DNA from: Hyphomicrobiales bacterium
GTDB lineage: Bacteria; Pseudomonadota; Alphaproteobacteria; Rhizobiales; Rhizobiaceae
Length of the DNA: 34,756 bases
Direction of reading: 5' to 3'
Assembly (NCBI GenBank): GCA_017305925.1
Contig: JAFKJW010000059.1
Location: 1 to 34,756 of the forward strand
Positions 20,576-29,769 of this stretch are shown piece after piece; position 1 is the first letter of the stretch, and each line of letters begins with the position of its first letter. The notes under the pieces are model-generated. The model had not been told where the DNA came from. It made no database searches and saw nothing but the letters and a program-made list of their open reading frames with translations. Position numbers and translations under genes: made by a program.

Positions 20576-23044
20576 TCAGGTGCCGCGCGGCTTCGCCCGG
20601 CTCGTCGCGGTGGCGCTGAGCGGATCCTCGGGCCAGACATGCCGGGGGTAGCGGCCGCGCATGTCGGAGCGCACGTCGGCCCACGAGCCGCGCCAGAAGC
20701 CGGGCAGGTCGCGCGTCGTCTGGATCGGCCGATGCGCCGGCGACAGGAGCTCTACGGTCAACGGCACGGTGCCGTTGGCGATCGCCGGATGGCGGTCCAG
20801 GCCGAACAGCTCCTGCACGCGGATCGACAGAAGAGGCTGTTCGCCATCGTAGTCGATGGGGGCGCGGCTGCCCGAGGGGGCCTCGAAATGCGTCGGCGCG
20901 AGCGCGCCGAGGCGGCGCTGGAGATCGTGCAGCACGAGCGACAGGAGGCCGTCATGGAGCGCGTTTCCCGGAATCTGGCCGAAGGAAGCCGTTCCGGTCA
21001 GGAAAGGCAGGAGCCAGTCTTCCAGGTTTGCAACCAGCGCCGTGTCGGAAACGTCGGGCCAGGGCGCGCCGAGGCCGCGATGCAGCCAGTCCAGCCGATG
21101 CCGCAGCGTGGCGGCTTCCTTCGTCCAGGGCAGCAGGCCGATGCCATGCTGCCGGACGGCGTCGAGCATCGCGCGGTCGGCCGCCGGGCCCGTCGGGGCG
21201 GGCAGCATCCTTTCCGCCAGCACCAGCGCGCCGAGCCGCTCGGTCTCGCGCACCCGGACCGTCCGCTTCTCCGCGTCGAAGAGCGTTTCCGTCCGGCGCT
21301 CGATGCGATGGGACAGCCGCCGCCTTATATCCGGCTCCGCGACCGCCGCCGCGGCGACGATCCTCGCGTTCTGCGCCTTGCCTTGCAGATCCGCGACGAC
21401 GAGGAAGGGTTCTCCGGCCAGCGGATCGGCCGCGTCGAGCACCGCGCCGCTGCCATTGGCGAGCAGGAACCGGCCGCGCTCGCCGCGCGCTTTCGCGACG
21501 CGGTCCGGCCAGGCATCGAGGAGCAGGCGGCCGGCCCCGCCGGAACGGTCACTCTCCTCTTTGCCGCCGGACGGGGAGACGCCCCTCGCCAGCCGCTCCG
21601 CCAGCTTTTTGGCCGAGACGGCGCGCGGCGACCTGTCGGTCCGCAGCCGGGCAAGGCGCGTGTCGAGATCGACGCCGTCGCCGCCCAGGCCCCGCTCGGT
21701 GATCAGCACCGCGAGGAGCGCGGCGTCGGCGCCGTCGTCGCCCGCCTCCGCGACCATGTGGGCGAGGCGGGCTGGCAGCGCCAGCCTGCGCATCGCCCGG
21801 CCGGCTTCCGTGAGGCGGCCATCCGCGTCGAGGGCGCCGAGATCGCCGAGCAGCTTGCGCGCCTCCGCGAGCGCCGGAGCGGGCGGCGGATCGAGGAAGG
21901 CAAGCGAGGCCGGGTCCGTGACCCCGAAGGCGGCCGCGTCGAGCAGCAGGCCCGACAGATCGGCGGAAAGGATTTCCGGCGGCGTGAAGGCGGGCAGGGC
22001 GGCGGTCTGTTCGGCCCGCCATAGCCGGATCGCGGCGCCGGGTCCGGTGCGGCCGGCGCGGCCGGCGCGTTGGTCGGCCGATGCGCGCGAGGCGCGCACG
22101 GTCTCCAGCCGCGTCAGCCCCGATGACGGCTCGAACTTCGGCAAGCGGGAGAGACCGCTGTCGATGACAACCCGAACCCCGTCGATGGTGATGGAGGTCT
22201 CGGCGATCGAGGTGGCGAGCACGGCCTTGCGTCGTCCGGCGGGTGCCGGCCGGATCGCCGCGTCCTGCGCCTTGCCGTCGAGCTGGCCGTGGAGCGGCAC
22301 CACGTCGACGCTGTCCGCCACGCGGCCCTCCAGCCTTTCCGCCGTGCGCTCGATCTCGCGCTGCCCCGGCAGGAAGGCGAGGATGCTGCCGGCCTGCTCC
22401 GCCAGCGCCTCCCGGATGGCCTTCGCCATCTCGTCCTCGATGGGTACCGCCGGGGAGCGCTCGCGGTACCTTATATCGACCGGAAAGCTGCGTCCCTCGC
22501 TCTCGATCACGGGAGCGTTGCCGAGCAGCGCGGCCACGCGCGCGCCGTCGAGCGTGGCGGACATGACGACCAGCCTGAGATCGGGCCGCAGCGCCGCCTG
22601 AACGTCGAGCGCCAGGGCCAGCCCGAAATCGCCGTCGAGCGAGCGCTCGTGGAACTCGTCGAACAGCACCGCGGCGATGCCGGGAAGGTCCGGATCGTCG
22701 AGGATCATGCGCGCCAGTATGCCCTCCGTCACGACAAGGATTCTCGTGCGCGCGGACTGGCGGCTCTCCATGCGCATGGCGTAGCCGACCGTCTCGCCGG
22801 GCTCCTCGCCCAGAATGGCGGCCATCCGCCGCGCGGCCGCGCGAGCGGCGAGCCGGCGCGGCTCGAGCAGGAGGATCCTGCCGTCCCTGCGCCAGGGCTG
22901 GTCAAGCAGGGCGAGCGGCACCAGCGTGGTCTTGCCGGCGCCGGGCGGCGCGACCAGCACTGCGCTCGCCCGCTCCGACAGGCTGCGCGCGAGGTCGGGC
23001 AGGGCGGCCGTGACCGGAAGCGTTGGGAGAACAGGCACCGACAT
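20576..23044 (-). CDS. hrpB: ATP-dependent RNA helicase HrpB, 822 aa
   Basis: HrpB is a DEAH-family helicase; in Alphaproteobacteria its substrate is not well defined. The motifs are clear: Walker A APPGAGKTT (33-41), Ia LEPRRLAARAAARRMA, DEFH box (FDEFHERSLDGDFGLALAL), SATLDG, and the C-terminal helicase part with FLPGQREIERTAERL, VVPLHGQLD, VLATSIAETSITIDGVRVVI and DQRAGRAGRTGPG. The C-terminal HrpB domain ends RHVWPEDP. I chose the ATG at 23,044 (MSVPVLPTLP) because the upstream codons look random and the resulting length fits the family. It is the first gene of the hrpB-actS-actR cluster and is cytosolic. Confidence 0.93.
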   Translation of the reverse strand: MSVPVLPTLPVTAALPDLARSLSERASAVLVAPPGAGKTTLVPLALLDQPWRRDGRILLLEPRRLAARAAARRMAAILGEEPGETVGYAMRMESRQSARTRILVVTEGILARMILDDPDLPGIAAVLFDEFHERSLDGDFGLALALDVQAALRPDLRLVVMSATLDGARVAALLGNAPVIESEGRSFPVDIRYRERSPAVPIEDEMAKAIREALAEQAGSILAFLPGQREIERTAERLEGRVADSVDVVPLHGQLDGKAQDAAIRPAPAGRRKAVLATSIAETSITIDGVRVVIDSGLSRLPKFEPSSGLTRLETVRASRASADQRAGRAGRTGPGAAIRLWRAEQTAALPAFTPPEILSADLSGLLLDAAAFGVTDPASLAFLDPPPAPALAEARKLLGDLGALDADGRLTEAGRAMRRLALPARLAHMVAEAGDDGADAALLAVLITERGLGGDGVDLDTRLARLRTDRSPRAVSAKKLAERLARGVSPSGGKEESDRSGGAGRLLLDAWPDRVAKARGERGRFLLANGSGAVLDAADPLAGEPFLVVADLQGKAQNARIVAAAAVAEPDIRRRLSHRIERRTETLFDAEKRTVRVRETERLGALVLAERMLPAPTGPAADRAMLDAVRQHGIGLLPWTKEAATLRHRLDWLHRGLGAPWPDVSDTALVANLEDWLLPFLTGTASFGQIPGNALHDGLLSLVLHDLQRRLGALAPTHFEAPSGSRAPIDYDGEQPLLSIRVQELFGLDRHPAIANGTVPLTVELLSPAHRPIQTTRDLPGFWRGSWADVRSDMRGRYPRHVWPEDPLSATATSRAKPRGT

Positions 23045-23382
23045 GATCGCCGTCCGCTTACCGGGCCGGCGGATGAAGCGCAACGCGGCCCGTTTCTCCC
23101 GCGCGCACCCGCACGTCCATGTCCGCTGTCGCGTCAGCCATGCGGCCTGGCGCCTGACGCCGGATCCGGCCGCGCGGGCCGCCTGGATGTGGCTTGCAGG
23201 GCACAGTCTCCCGCAAGCGGCGCGCAAGCACCAAAACACCGCGAAAACTCCGCATTCCGGTCATGATTCGCTGTGTTTTTGCGCACCGATTAACATCGCG
23301 TTCACGTGTTATTCACGAGATGGCGCTATCCTCCCCGCTCAATCGGAAGGGACATCCGACAGGGACATTCAGGACCGGTAAA

Positions 23383-23538
23383 ATGGCTTTCCTCCTCAAC
23401 CTCTCGCACTACGCCACGGCGCTTCGCGAGTTCGTCGTGCCGACCTATCGGCCGGAGCGCCATTACATGCGCGGCCCCGGTCCGGCCTGCGCGCGCCGCG
23501 TCGGCGAGATGGATCTCGTCCGGCCGGCCATGCGCTGA
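23383..23538 (+). CDS. small basic protein of unknown function, 51 aa
   Basis: The ATG at 23,383 begins MAFLLNLSHYATALREFVVP then TYRPERHYMRGPGPACARRV and GEMDLVRPAMR. An AGGACC lies 11 bases earlier. The sequence is Arg-rich, with an amphipathic helix at the start and a protein-like aromatic pattern. It lies divergent from hrpB; the preceding 338 bases have a lower GC content near 23,270-23,320 that may hold its promoter. I do not recognise a family. Confidence 0.45.
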   Translation: MAFLLNLSHYATALREFVVPTYRPERHYMRGPGPACARRVGEMDLVRPAMR

Positions 23539-24049
23539 CCGCTCCGGCGGAGGCGGAAAACAACCCGTTACATCGCGCTGTCTTGACGCCCGCCCCGGCC
23601 GCGGCCGCGATGGGGCCTGCGTGCTCCGCTCCGGCTTTGCAGGTCTCGTGACGCGCCACGGCAGGCGGTTTCCGTACTTCTGCGGCCGTCCCGGACGGCA
23701 AGGGATGGATTCACGAGCGTATAACCCGCAATGGCACGCGCTGTTCGGGCCCGGAGAGACCCGCACCCTGCTGCCGAACAGGCTGAAGGGCTGCATGGCT
23801 GGCTAGCTCAGGCATCAATTTGATAGAATTGGAAATGGCGGTTGCGGGCGTGACGCCGCCGCCGATCTTCCGGCCGGCCGAAGGAAGCGAAGTCGACGGT
23901 CCTGCCGTGCATTGCGGCCGCGCCGGCTGGAACTCTGCATATGTCTCGCGGCTTCGCATCGGGCATCTTGCCTTTCTCCTCAAGAAAGTGAGTAATCCCC
24001 ATCCGGCCGGCGCCTTCTGCCGGCGCCTCGTATCCACAGGGGGTGTTCG
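23539..24049. other. 511-bp region with no supported gene
   Basis: Several short frames are open on both strands, but none shows a ribosome site, a domain or a believable composition. A GC-rich inverted pair, GCCGGCGCC...GGCGCC, precedes the protease-like gene, whose ribosome site CAGGGGG is at about 24,036. A regulatory role for this stretch is possible but not seen. Confidence 0.5.
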
Positions 24050-25126
24050 ATGAGGAAGACAACGGCTTTCGCGCTGGCGGCGCTGCTCGCTTCGGGAGCA
24101 TACGCGTCCGCCGCGGACAATTCGGCGGGCAAGGAAGCAACCGTTACGGAAGGCACGCGCGACGCCGGCGCGGCCGTGACGCTGAAGCCGGCGAAGGCCG
24201 TCCCGAAGATCGAGGCCGACCGCAGCGCTTCCCGCGATGTGATTACGGACCCTGCCGCGGCGGCGAAGTCCTTCACCTTCGTCGGCAGGTCGAGCGACGG
24301 CAAGATGGTCAACGTCGCGCCGGGCGACGCGGTGGTGAAGGCGCTGACGGGCGAGAAGGCGGCGGAGGGCAGCCGTGCCCCGCTCGCCGAAGGCCAGGGC
24401 GAGGACCCCGAGACGGGCGACGAGGAAGGCAGCCGCCAGATCGTCGGCAAGGACGAGCGCGCCCAGGTCTACAACACGCTGCGCGCGCCCTATCCGACCA
24501 TCGGCTATCTCGAAATGGCCGACAGCAGCGGCCAGCAATATAGCTGCACCGCCGCGCTCATCGGCCCCAGCACGATCCTGACCGCGGCCCAATGCCTCTA
24601 CAATCACCAGAATCCCGACGACCCGTGGCGCGACAAGTTCGTCTTCTGGCCGGGCCTCGGCGGCGAGAAGAACATTCCCTTTCAGGGCGTGGCCTACGAC
24701 ACCGCCTATGTCGCGCAGGGCTTCATCGACAATTATACCGATAACTACGATTCGGTGTGGCAGTACGATCTCGGCATCGTCACGCTCCAGGAGCCGATCG
24801 GCAACTCGGTCGGCTGGATGGGATACTGGGCGTTCCCGAACATGGGGAAGTTCACCGCCAACGTGGTTGGCTATCCCTATGACAAGGAAGGCTTCACCAT
24901 GTGGCGGTCGGCCTGCGACGTGAAGCCCGACGAAGTCGGCGACTACGACATCGCCTATACGTGCGACGTGACGGACGGCATGGTCGGCGCGCCGATCTAC
25001 ATCTACGACCAGGAGACGAAGAGCCGCTACATCATCGGCGTCAATATCGGCGATTTCGGCGAGAAGAACTGGGGCCTGCGCATGTATCAGGCGCTGTTCG
25101 AATGGATCCAGACCGTCAACAAGTAA
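24050..25126 (+). CDS. secreted trypsin-fold protein lacking catalytic His and Ser (pseudoprotease), 358 aa
   Basis: The signal peptide is MRKTTAFALAALLASGAYAS-AADNS. An about 115-residue low-complexity pro-region rich in Ala, Lys and acidic residues follows. Then comes an S1 (V8/Glu-endopeptidase-like) fold from about 138: PTIGYLEMA, YSCTAALIGPSTILTAAQCL, YDLGIVTLQEPIGN, TANVVGYPYDKEGFTMW and the DGMVGAPIY loop. The expected TAAHC is TAAQC (Q181), the expected GNSGSP is GMVGAP (V312), and only D240 is kept. The disulfide cysteines C166/C182 and C289/C305 are intact, so the fold should be stable but without protease activity. A strong terminator follows directly. It may act as a binding protein or decoy. 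Confidence 0.8.
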   Translation: MRKTTAFALAALLASGAYASAADNSAGKEATVTEGTRDAGAAVTLKPAKAVPKIEADRSASRDVITDPAAAAKSFTFVGRSSDGKMVNVAPGDAVVKALTGEKAAEGSRAPLAEGQGEDPETGDEEGSRQIVGKDERAQVYNTLRAPYPTIGYLEMADSSGQQYSCTAALIGPSTILTAAQCLYNHQNPDDPWRDKFVFWPGLGGEKNIPFQGVAYDTAYVAQGFIDNYTDNYDSVWQYDLGIVTLQEPIGNSVGWMGYWAFPNMGKFTANVVGYPYDKEGFTMWRSACDVKPDEVGDYDIAYTCDVTDGMVGAPIYIYDQETKSRYIIGVNIGDFGEKNWGLRMYQALFEWIQTVNK

Positions 25127-25152
25127 GGCGTTTCGCCTGAACGCCTTTGATC

Positions 25153-25186
25153 GGAAAGCCGGCCACAGAGCCGGCTTTCCCTTTTC
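25153..25186 (+). terminator. Rho-independent terminator after the trypsin-fold gene
   Basis: A perfect 11-bp stem, GGAAAGCCGGC (25,153-25,163) and GCCGGCTTTCC (25,170-25,180), encloses a 6-base loop and is followed by CTTTTC. It begins 26 bases after the stop codon. Confidence 0.9.
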
Positions 25187-25216
25187 GTGTCCCGCATACG
25201 TGGCGGCAGGCGCCGC

Positions 25217-26191
25217 TCAGCTCGCAAGGCCCTCGAACAGCACCGTCGAGAGGTAGCGCTCGGCGAAGGACGGGATGATAACCACGATGGTCTTCCCGGC
25301 ATTTTCGGGGCGCTTGCCGACGACGACCGCCGCCTGCAGGGCCGCGCCGGACGAGATGCCGACCGGCACGCCTTCCAGCCGCGCGACCAGACGCGCATTG
25401 GCGAAGGCGTCGTCGTTGGACACCTTGACGACCTCGTCATAGATCGACGTGTCGAGCACTTTCGGGGTGAAGCCGGCGCCGAGGCCCTGGATCTTGTGCG
25501 GCCCGGGCTGGCCGCCCGACAGGACCGGCGAGGCTTCCGGCTCGACGGCGACGATCTGCACCGACGGCTTGCGCTTCTTCAGCACCTGTCCGACGCCCGT
25601 AATGGTGCCGCCCGTGCCGATGCCGGAAACGAGGATGTCGACACCGCCCTGCGTGTCGTTCCAGATCTCCTCGGCCGTCGTCGTGCGGTGGATCTCCGGA
25701 TTGGCCGGATTTTCGAACTGCTGGGGAATGACGGCGTCGGGCAGCGTCTGGACCAGTTCCTCCGCCTTGGCGATCGCGCCCTTCATGCCCTTCGGACCCT
25801 CGGTGAGCACCAGTTCGGCGCCCAGCAGCGCCAGCATCTTGCGGCGCTCGACCGACATGGTCTCGGGCATGGTCAGGATCAGCTTGTAGCCCTTCGCCGC
25901 GGCCGCGAAGGCGAGCGCGATGCCGGTGTTGCCCGAGGTGGGCTCGACCAGCGTCGTCTTGCCCGGCCTGATCTTACCGGAGGCCTCCAGCGCCTCGATC
26001 ATCGCCACGCCGATGCGGTCCTTGACGCTGGCGATCGGGTTGAAGAATTCCAGCTTGGCCAGCAGCGTGGCGGCGACGCCCTTCTCCTTCGCGAACTTGT
26101 CCAGCCGCACGAGCGGGGTATCGCCGATGGTTTCCGTGATCGAATTGTAGACGCGGCCGCGCCCCGGGACGCGCGTGTCGGTTTTGCTCAT
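25217..26191 (-). CDS. cysK: cysteine synthase A (O-acetylserine sulfhydrylase), 324 aa
   Basis: CysK makes L-cysteine from O-acetylserine and sulfide with pyridoxal phosphate in the cytosol. The PLP lysine is K57 in [11 protein letters not shown]. The substrate loop PTSGNTG is at 84-90, the phosphate-binding GTGGT in [14 protein letters not shown], and the C-terminal GISSGAAL holds the serine that contacts the PLP ring nitrogen. The start at 26,191 ([10 protein letters not shown]) is chosen because upstream codons of the longer ORF are unlike the family. It stands alone on the minus strand, converging with the trypsin-fold gene. Upstream lies the candidate small RNA on the same strand. Confidence 0.95.
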   Translation of the reverse strand: MSKTDTRVPGRGRVYNSITETIGDTPLVRLDKFAKEKGVAATLLAKLEFFNPIASVKDRIGVAMIEALEASGKIRPGKTTLVEPTSGNTGIALAFAAAAKGYKLILTMPETMSVERRKMLALLGAELVLTEGPKGMKGAIAKAEELVQTLPDAVIPQQFENPANPEIHRTTTAEEIWNDTQGGVDILVSGIGTGGTITGVGQVLKKRKPSVQIVAVEPEASPVLSGGQPGPHKIQGLGAGFTPKVLDTSIYDEVVKVSNDDAFANARLVARLEGVPVGISSGAALQAAVVVGKRPENAGKTIVVIIPSFAERYLSTVLFEGLAS

Positions 26192-26374
26192 CTGTTCGCT
26201 CCATGGGTCAGATTTTCCAAGGATAGAGCGGCTGGCCTTGAAAGCCGAGCGGAAGCATTGCCGAAAAACGCGCAATTGAAGAAATTTATTTCAATGAAGC
26301 GCATCTCTTAAAATGATTTTGCGCGATGTCCGGATTTGCCGGGCCAAAGAGCATTAACGGGCATGGCCGCGGGC

Positions 26375-26525
26375 AAAAAAATGCCGCCGTGGCGGAGGGG
26401 AATACCACGGCGGCTCTACTCAAAAACGCGGCAGCCCGGAGAGGGGGATGAGGCTGCCGCATCTTGTCCGGGAGGCGGGGGACGGGCCTTGATCCGGACT
26501 TCAGCAAAAATGCTGATGAGCCACA
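26375..26525 (-). ncRNA. candidate trans-acting small RNA with C-rich loops and its own terminator
   Basis: Read on the minus strand, three hairpins follow one another: TCAGCA-TTTT-TGCTGA (26,516-26,501), GCGGCAGCC/GGCTGCCGC (26,460-26,428) and GCCGCCGTGG/CCACGGCGGC (26,414-26,383), the last directly followed by ATTTTTTT. The two GC-rich stems display TCATCCCCCTCTCCG and TATTCCCCTCCG in their loops, and CGTCCCCCGCCTCCCGG lies unpaired between hairpins 1 and 2. These pyrimidine motifs are complementary to Shine-Dalgarno sequences, as in CCUCC-loop small RNAs of Rhizobiales. A CTTGAA-N17-CCAAAT pair near 26,551-26,523 could be the promoter, with RNA start near 26,515-26,525. Length would be about 140-150 nt. 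No ORF fits this space. Confidence 0.6.
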
Positions 26526-26669
26526 TTTGGTTCCGCAAAAGTGTTCTTTCAAGGGCATGCCGCATTACAAGTTTGTAACATGCGCGTGAGCGGAACGGCG
26601 TCAGGAGGATGGGGTTCGGCGGCCCTTGCAGATGGACTCGCCCCGCCTGCCGCGCTACCGCTATCGGCC

Positions 26670-29639
26670 ATGAAAAAAGGCGACCATCTCTTCCTTGTCG
26701 ACGGCTCCGGCTACATCTTCCGGGCCTACCACGCGCTGCCGCCGCTGACGCGCAAGTCCGATGGCCTGCCGGTCGGCGCCGTCTCGGGCTTCTGCAACAT
26801 GCTGTGGAAGCTGATGCGCGACGCGCGCAACACCGATGTCGGCATCACGCCGACCCATTTCGCGGTCATCTTCGACTATTCCTCGAAGACGTTCCGCAAC
26901 GAGCTCTATGCCGAATACAAGGCCAACCGCTCCGCGCCTCCCGACGACCTCATCCCGCAATTCGCGCTGATCCGCGAGGCGACCCGCGCCTTCACCCTGC
27001 CCTGCATCGAGATGGAGGGTTTCGAGGCCGACGACCTGATCGCCACCTATGCGCGGCTCGCCTGCGAGGCAGGCGGCGACACCACGATCGTGTCGTCGGA
27101 CAAGGATCTGATGCAGCTCGTCGGACCGACCGTCGCCCTGTACGACCCGGTCAAGGACAAGCGGCTCGGCATACCGGAGGTCGTCGAGAAGTGGGGTGTG
27201 CCGCCGGAGAAGATGATCGACCTCCAGGCGCTGGTCGGCGACAGCGTGGACAATGTGCCGGGCGTTCCCGGCATCGGCCCGAAGACCGCCGCGCAGCTCT
27301 TGGAGCAGTTCGGCGACCTCGACACGCTGCTGGCGCGCGCCGGCGAGATCAAGCAGGACAAGCGCCGGCAGTCGATCATCGAGAACGCCGACAAGGTGCT
27401 GGTCTCGCGCGAGCTCGTCACGCTGAAGAACGACGTGCCGGTGACGGAAGGGCTGGCCGATCTGGCGCTGCAGCCGCCGGACGGTCCGAAGCTCATCGCC
27501 TTCCTGAAGAGCATGGAGTTCACCACGCTGACGCGGCGCGTCGCGGAGGCGACCGGCACGAACTCCAACACCGTGGCCGCGGCCGAGCTGTCCGTGGATG
27601 CCGGCGACCTGCACGGCCCCGATGTCGGCGCCGCCGGCCCGGCTCAGAACAGGCCCGCGCGCGCGGGCGCCGAGGCCGGGTCTCCCTCGGCGGGCAATCT
27701 GGCCGCCACGCCGGGCGAGCTGGTCGAGGGCCTCGTCGCTGCCGCATCCGCCGCGAAGATCGATCATGTCGTCTACACGACGATCCGCGACATCGCCGCC
27801 CTCGACGCATGGATCGCCGAGGCGGTCGAGGCGGGCCAGGTCTCGATCCGCACCGAGGCCACGTCGCTCGACCCGATGCAGGCGGAGCTCGTCGGCTTCT
27901 CGCTGGCGGTGCGCCCCGGACGCGCAGCCTATGTGCCGCTGCGTCACAGGCGGACGGATGACGACCTGCTGGGCGGCGGCCTGACCGACGGCCAGGTGCT
28001 GGCGGATGCAGCGCTGGCGCGCCTCAAGGCGCTCCTGGAAGACCGTTCGGTCGTCAAGATCGGCCACAATCTCAAGCATGATCACCTCGTCCTCAGGCGC
28101 CAGCAGTTCGCCGCCGAGGGGCGGACCGTCCATGGCATCGACACCGCGACCTGTGACGACGTGATGCTGCTCTCCTACGTGCTGGATGGCGGAACCGCCG
28201 GCGGTCACGATCTCGCCTCGCTGTCGCAGCGGTGGCTCGGCCATGCGGCGATTCCCTTCAAGGACCTCGTCGGCTCCGGCAGGAAGCTTCAGACCTTCGA
28301 CTTCGTCGAGATCGAACGCGCCGCGATCTATTCGGCCGAGGCCGCGGATCTCGCGCTGCGGCTCTGGCAGGTGCTGAAGCCGCAGCTGGCCGGCAAGCGC
28401 GTTGTCTCCGTCTATGAACGGCTGGAACGCCCGATGATCCCGGTCCTGTCCCGCATGGAGGAGCGGGGGATCTCCGTGGACAGGCAGATCCTGTCGCGCC
28501 TTTCGGGCGAGCTGGCGCAGGGCGCGGCCCGCCTGGAGGACGAAATCTACCTGATCGCCGGGGAAAGGTTCACCATCGGATCGCCGAAGCAGCTCGGCGA
28601 CATCCTGTTCGGCAAGCTCGGCCTGCCGGGCGGCGCCAAGACCAAGACCGGCCAGTGGTCCACCTCCGCGCAGATCCTCGAGGAGCTGGCGGCGGAAGGC
28701 CACGAGCTGCCGCGCAAGATCGTCGACTGGCGGCAAATGACGAAGCTGAAGTCGACCTACACCGACGCGCTGCCCGACTACATCGATCCGCGGACGAAGC
28801 GCGTCCACACCTCCTATGCGCTCGCCGCCACGACGACGGGGCGCCTGTCCTCCGTCGAGCCCAACCTCCAGAACATCCCGATCCGCACCGCGGAGGGGCG
28901 CAAGGTGCGCACCGCCTTCATCGCCGAGAAGGGAAGCAAGCTCGTTTCCGCCGACTACAGCCAGATCGAGCTGCGCGTCCTCGCCCACGTCGCCGACATT
29001 TCGCAGCTCAAGCAGGCTTTCGCCGATGGGCTCGACATCCACGCGGCCACGGCCTCCGAAATGTTCGGCGTGCCGGTGGAAGGCATGCCCCGCGAGATCC
29101 GCAACCGCGCCAAGGCGATCAATTTCGGCATCATCTACGGCATCTCGGCCTTCGGGCTGGCGAACCAGCTTTCGATCCCGCGCGAGGAGGCCTCCGACTA
29201 TATCAGGAAGTATTTCGAGCGCTTTCCCGGCATCCGCGACTATATCGAGTCGACCAAGGAATTCGCCCGTGTCCACGGCTATGTCGAGACGATCTTCGGG
29301 CGGCGCGTCCATTATCCGGAGATCCGCGCGTCAAATCCGCAGGTCCGTGCCTTCAACGAGCGCGCCGCCATCAATGCCCGTCTGCAGGGAACGGCGGCCG
29401 ACATCATCCGCCGGGCCATGATCCGCATGGACGAGGCGCTGGCGAAGGCAGGGCTTTCCGCGCGCATGCTCCTGCAGGTCCATGACGAGCTGGTCTTCGA
29501 GACGGTGGAGGCCGAGGTGGAGGCCACGCTTCCGGTCGTCCGCAAGGTGATGGAGAATGCCGCCATGCCCGCGGTGTCGCTGTCGATTCCCTTGCAGGTG
29601 GATGCGCGCGCGGCGGACAACTGGGAGGCCGCGCACTGA
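26670..29639 (+). CDS. polA: DNA polymerase I, 989 aa, with substituted proofreading-site residues
   Basis: PolA fills gaps and removes RNA primers. The 5'-3' exonuclease domain (1 to about 290) starts MKKGDHLFLVDGSGYIFRAY and has EGFEADDLIATYAR, SSDKDL and GDSVDNVPGVPGIGPKTAA. The polymerase domain has motif A (DYSQIELRVLAH), motif B (RNRAKAINFGIIYG) and motif C (QVHDELVFE), all intact. In the 3'-5' exonuclease domain the Exo I motif is R394-T-E396 instead of D-x-E. Exo II D471 (NLKHD) is kept, and Exo III is Y554-S-A-E-A558 instead of YxxxD. Two of four metal-binding acids are thus lost. I use the ATG at 26,670; an in-frame longer ORF to 26,541 would run into the regulatory region of the small RNA. 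Confidence 0.93.
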   Translation: MKKGDHLFLVDGSGYIFRAYHALPPLTRKSDGLPVGAVSGFCNMLWKLMRDARNTDVGITPTHFAVIFDYSSKTFRNELYAEYKANRSAPPDDLIPQFALIREATRAFTLPCIEMEGFEADDLIATYARLACEAGGDTTIVSSDKDLMQLVGPTVALYDPVKDKRLGIPEVVEKWGVPPEKMIDLQALVGDSVDNVPGVPGIGPKTAAQLLEQFGDLDTLLARAGEIKQDKRRQSIIENADKVLVSRELVTLKNDVPVTEGLADLALQPPDGPKLIAFLKSMEFTTLTRRVAEATGTNSNTVAAAELSVDAGDLHGPDVGAAGPAQNRPARAGAEAGSPSAGNLAATPGELVEGLVAAASAAKIDHVVYTTIRDIAALDAWIAEAVEAGQVSIRTEATSLDPMQAELVGFSLAVRPGRAAYVPLRHRRTDDDLLGGGLTDGQVLADAALARLKALLEDRSVVKIGHNLKHDHLVLRRQQFAAEGRTVHGIDTATCDDVMLLSYVLDGGTAGGHDLASLSQRWLGHAAIPFKDLVGSGRKLQTFDFVEIERAAIYSAEAADLALRLWQVLKPQLAGKRVVSVYERLERPMIPVLSRMEERGISVDRQILSRLSGELAQGAARLEDEIYLIAGERFTIGSPKQLGDILFGKLGLPGGAKTKTGQWSTSAQILEELAAEGHELPRKIVDWRQMTKLKSTYTDALPDYIDPRTKRVHTSYALAATTTGRLSSVEPNLQNIPIRTAEGRKVRTAFIAEKGSKLVSADYSQIELRVLAHVADISQLKQAFADGLDIHAATASEMFGVPVEGMPREIRNRAKAINFGIIYGISAFGLANQLSIPREEASDYIRKYFERFPGIRDYIESTKEFARVHGYVETIFGRRVHYPEIRASNPQVRAFNERAAINARLQGTAADIIRRAMIRMDEALAKAGLSARMLLQVHDELVFETVEAEVEATLPVVRKVMENAAMPAVSLSIPLQVDARAADNWEAAH

Positions 29640-29769
29640 TCTCGCCGCCTGCGCCGGAGGAGACCTGCCGGAAACGGCATCACGTTGTCGGGAAGCGCTT
29701 GCGGCTGTTCAAAATACTGCCAGATTCGCGGCGGATTGAGGCGTTCTAGGGGCCTGGGAGATTCTTGAT

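Noticed and set aside
18312-23266. Very long open frames opposite or inside actS and hrpB (790, 835, 581 and 325 codons)
   Set aside because: Composition is almost only Arg, Ala, Gly and Pro or Ser, with no domain and no ribosome sites. They are shadows of the well-supported genes.
23711-24607. 298-codon minus-strand frame across the region before the trypsin-fold gene
   Set aside because: It overlaps the signal peptide and pro-region of the plus-strand gene and has shadow composition.
26661-29312. 883-codon minus-strand frame opposite polA
   Set aside because: It is an antisense shadow of a strongly conserved gene with shadow-like composition (rich in Asp, Arg, Gly, Val and Leu without pattern).
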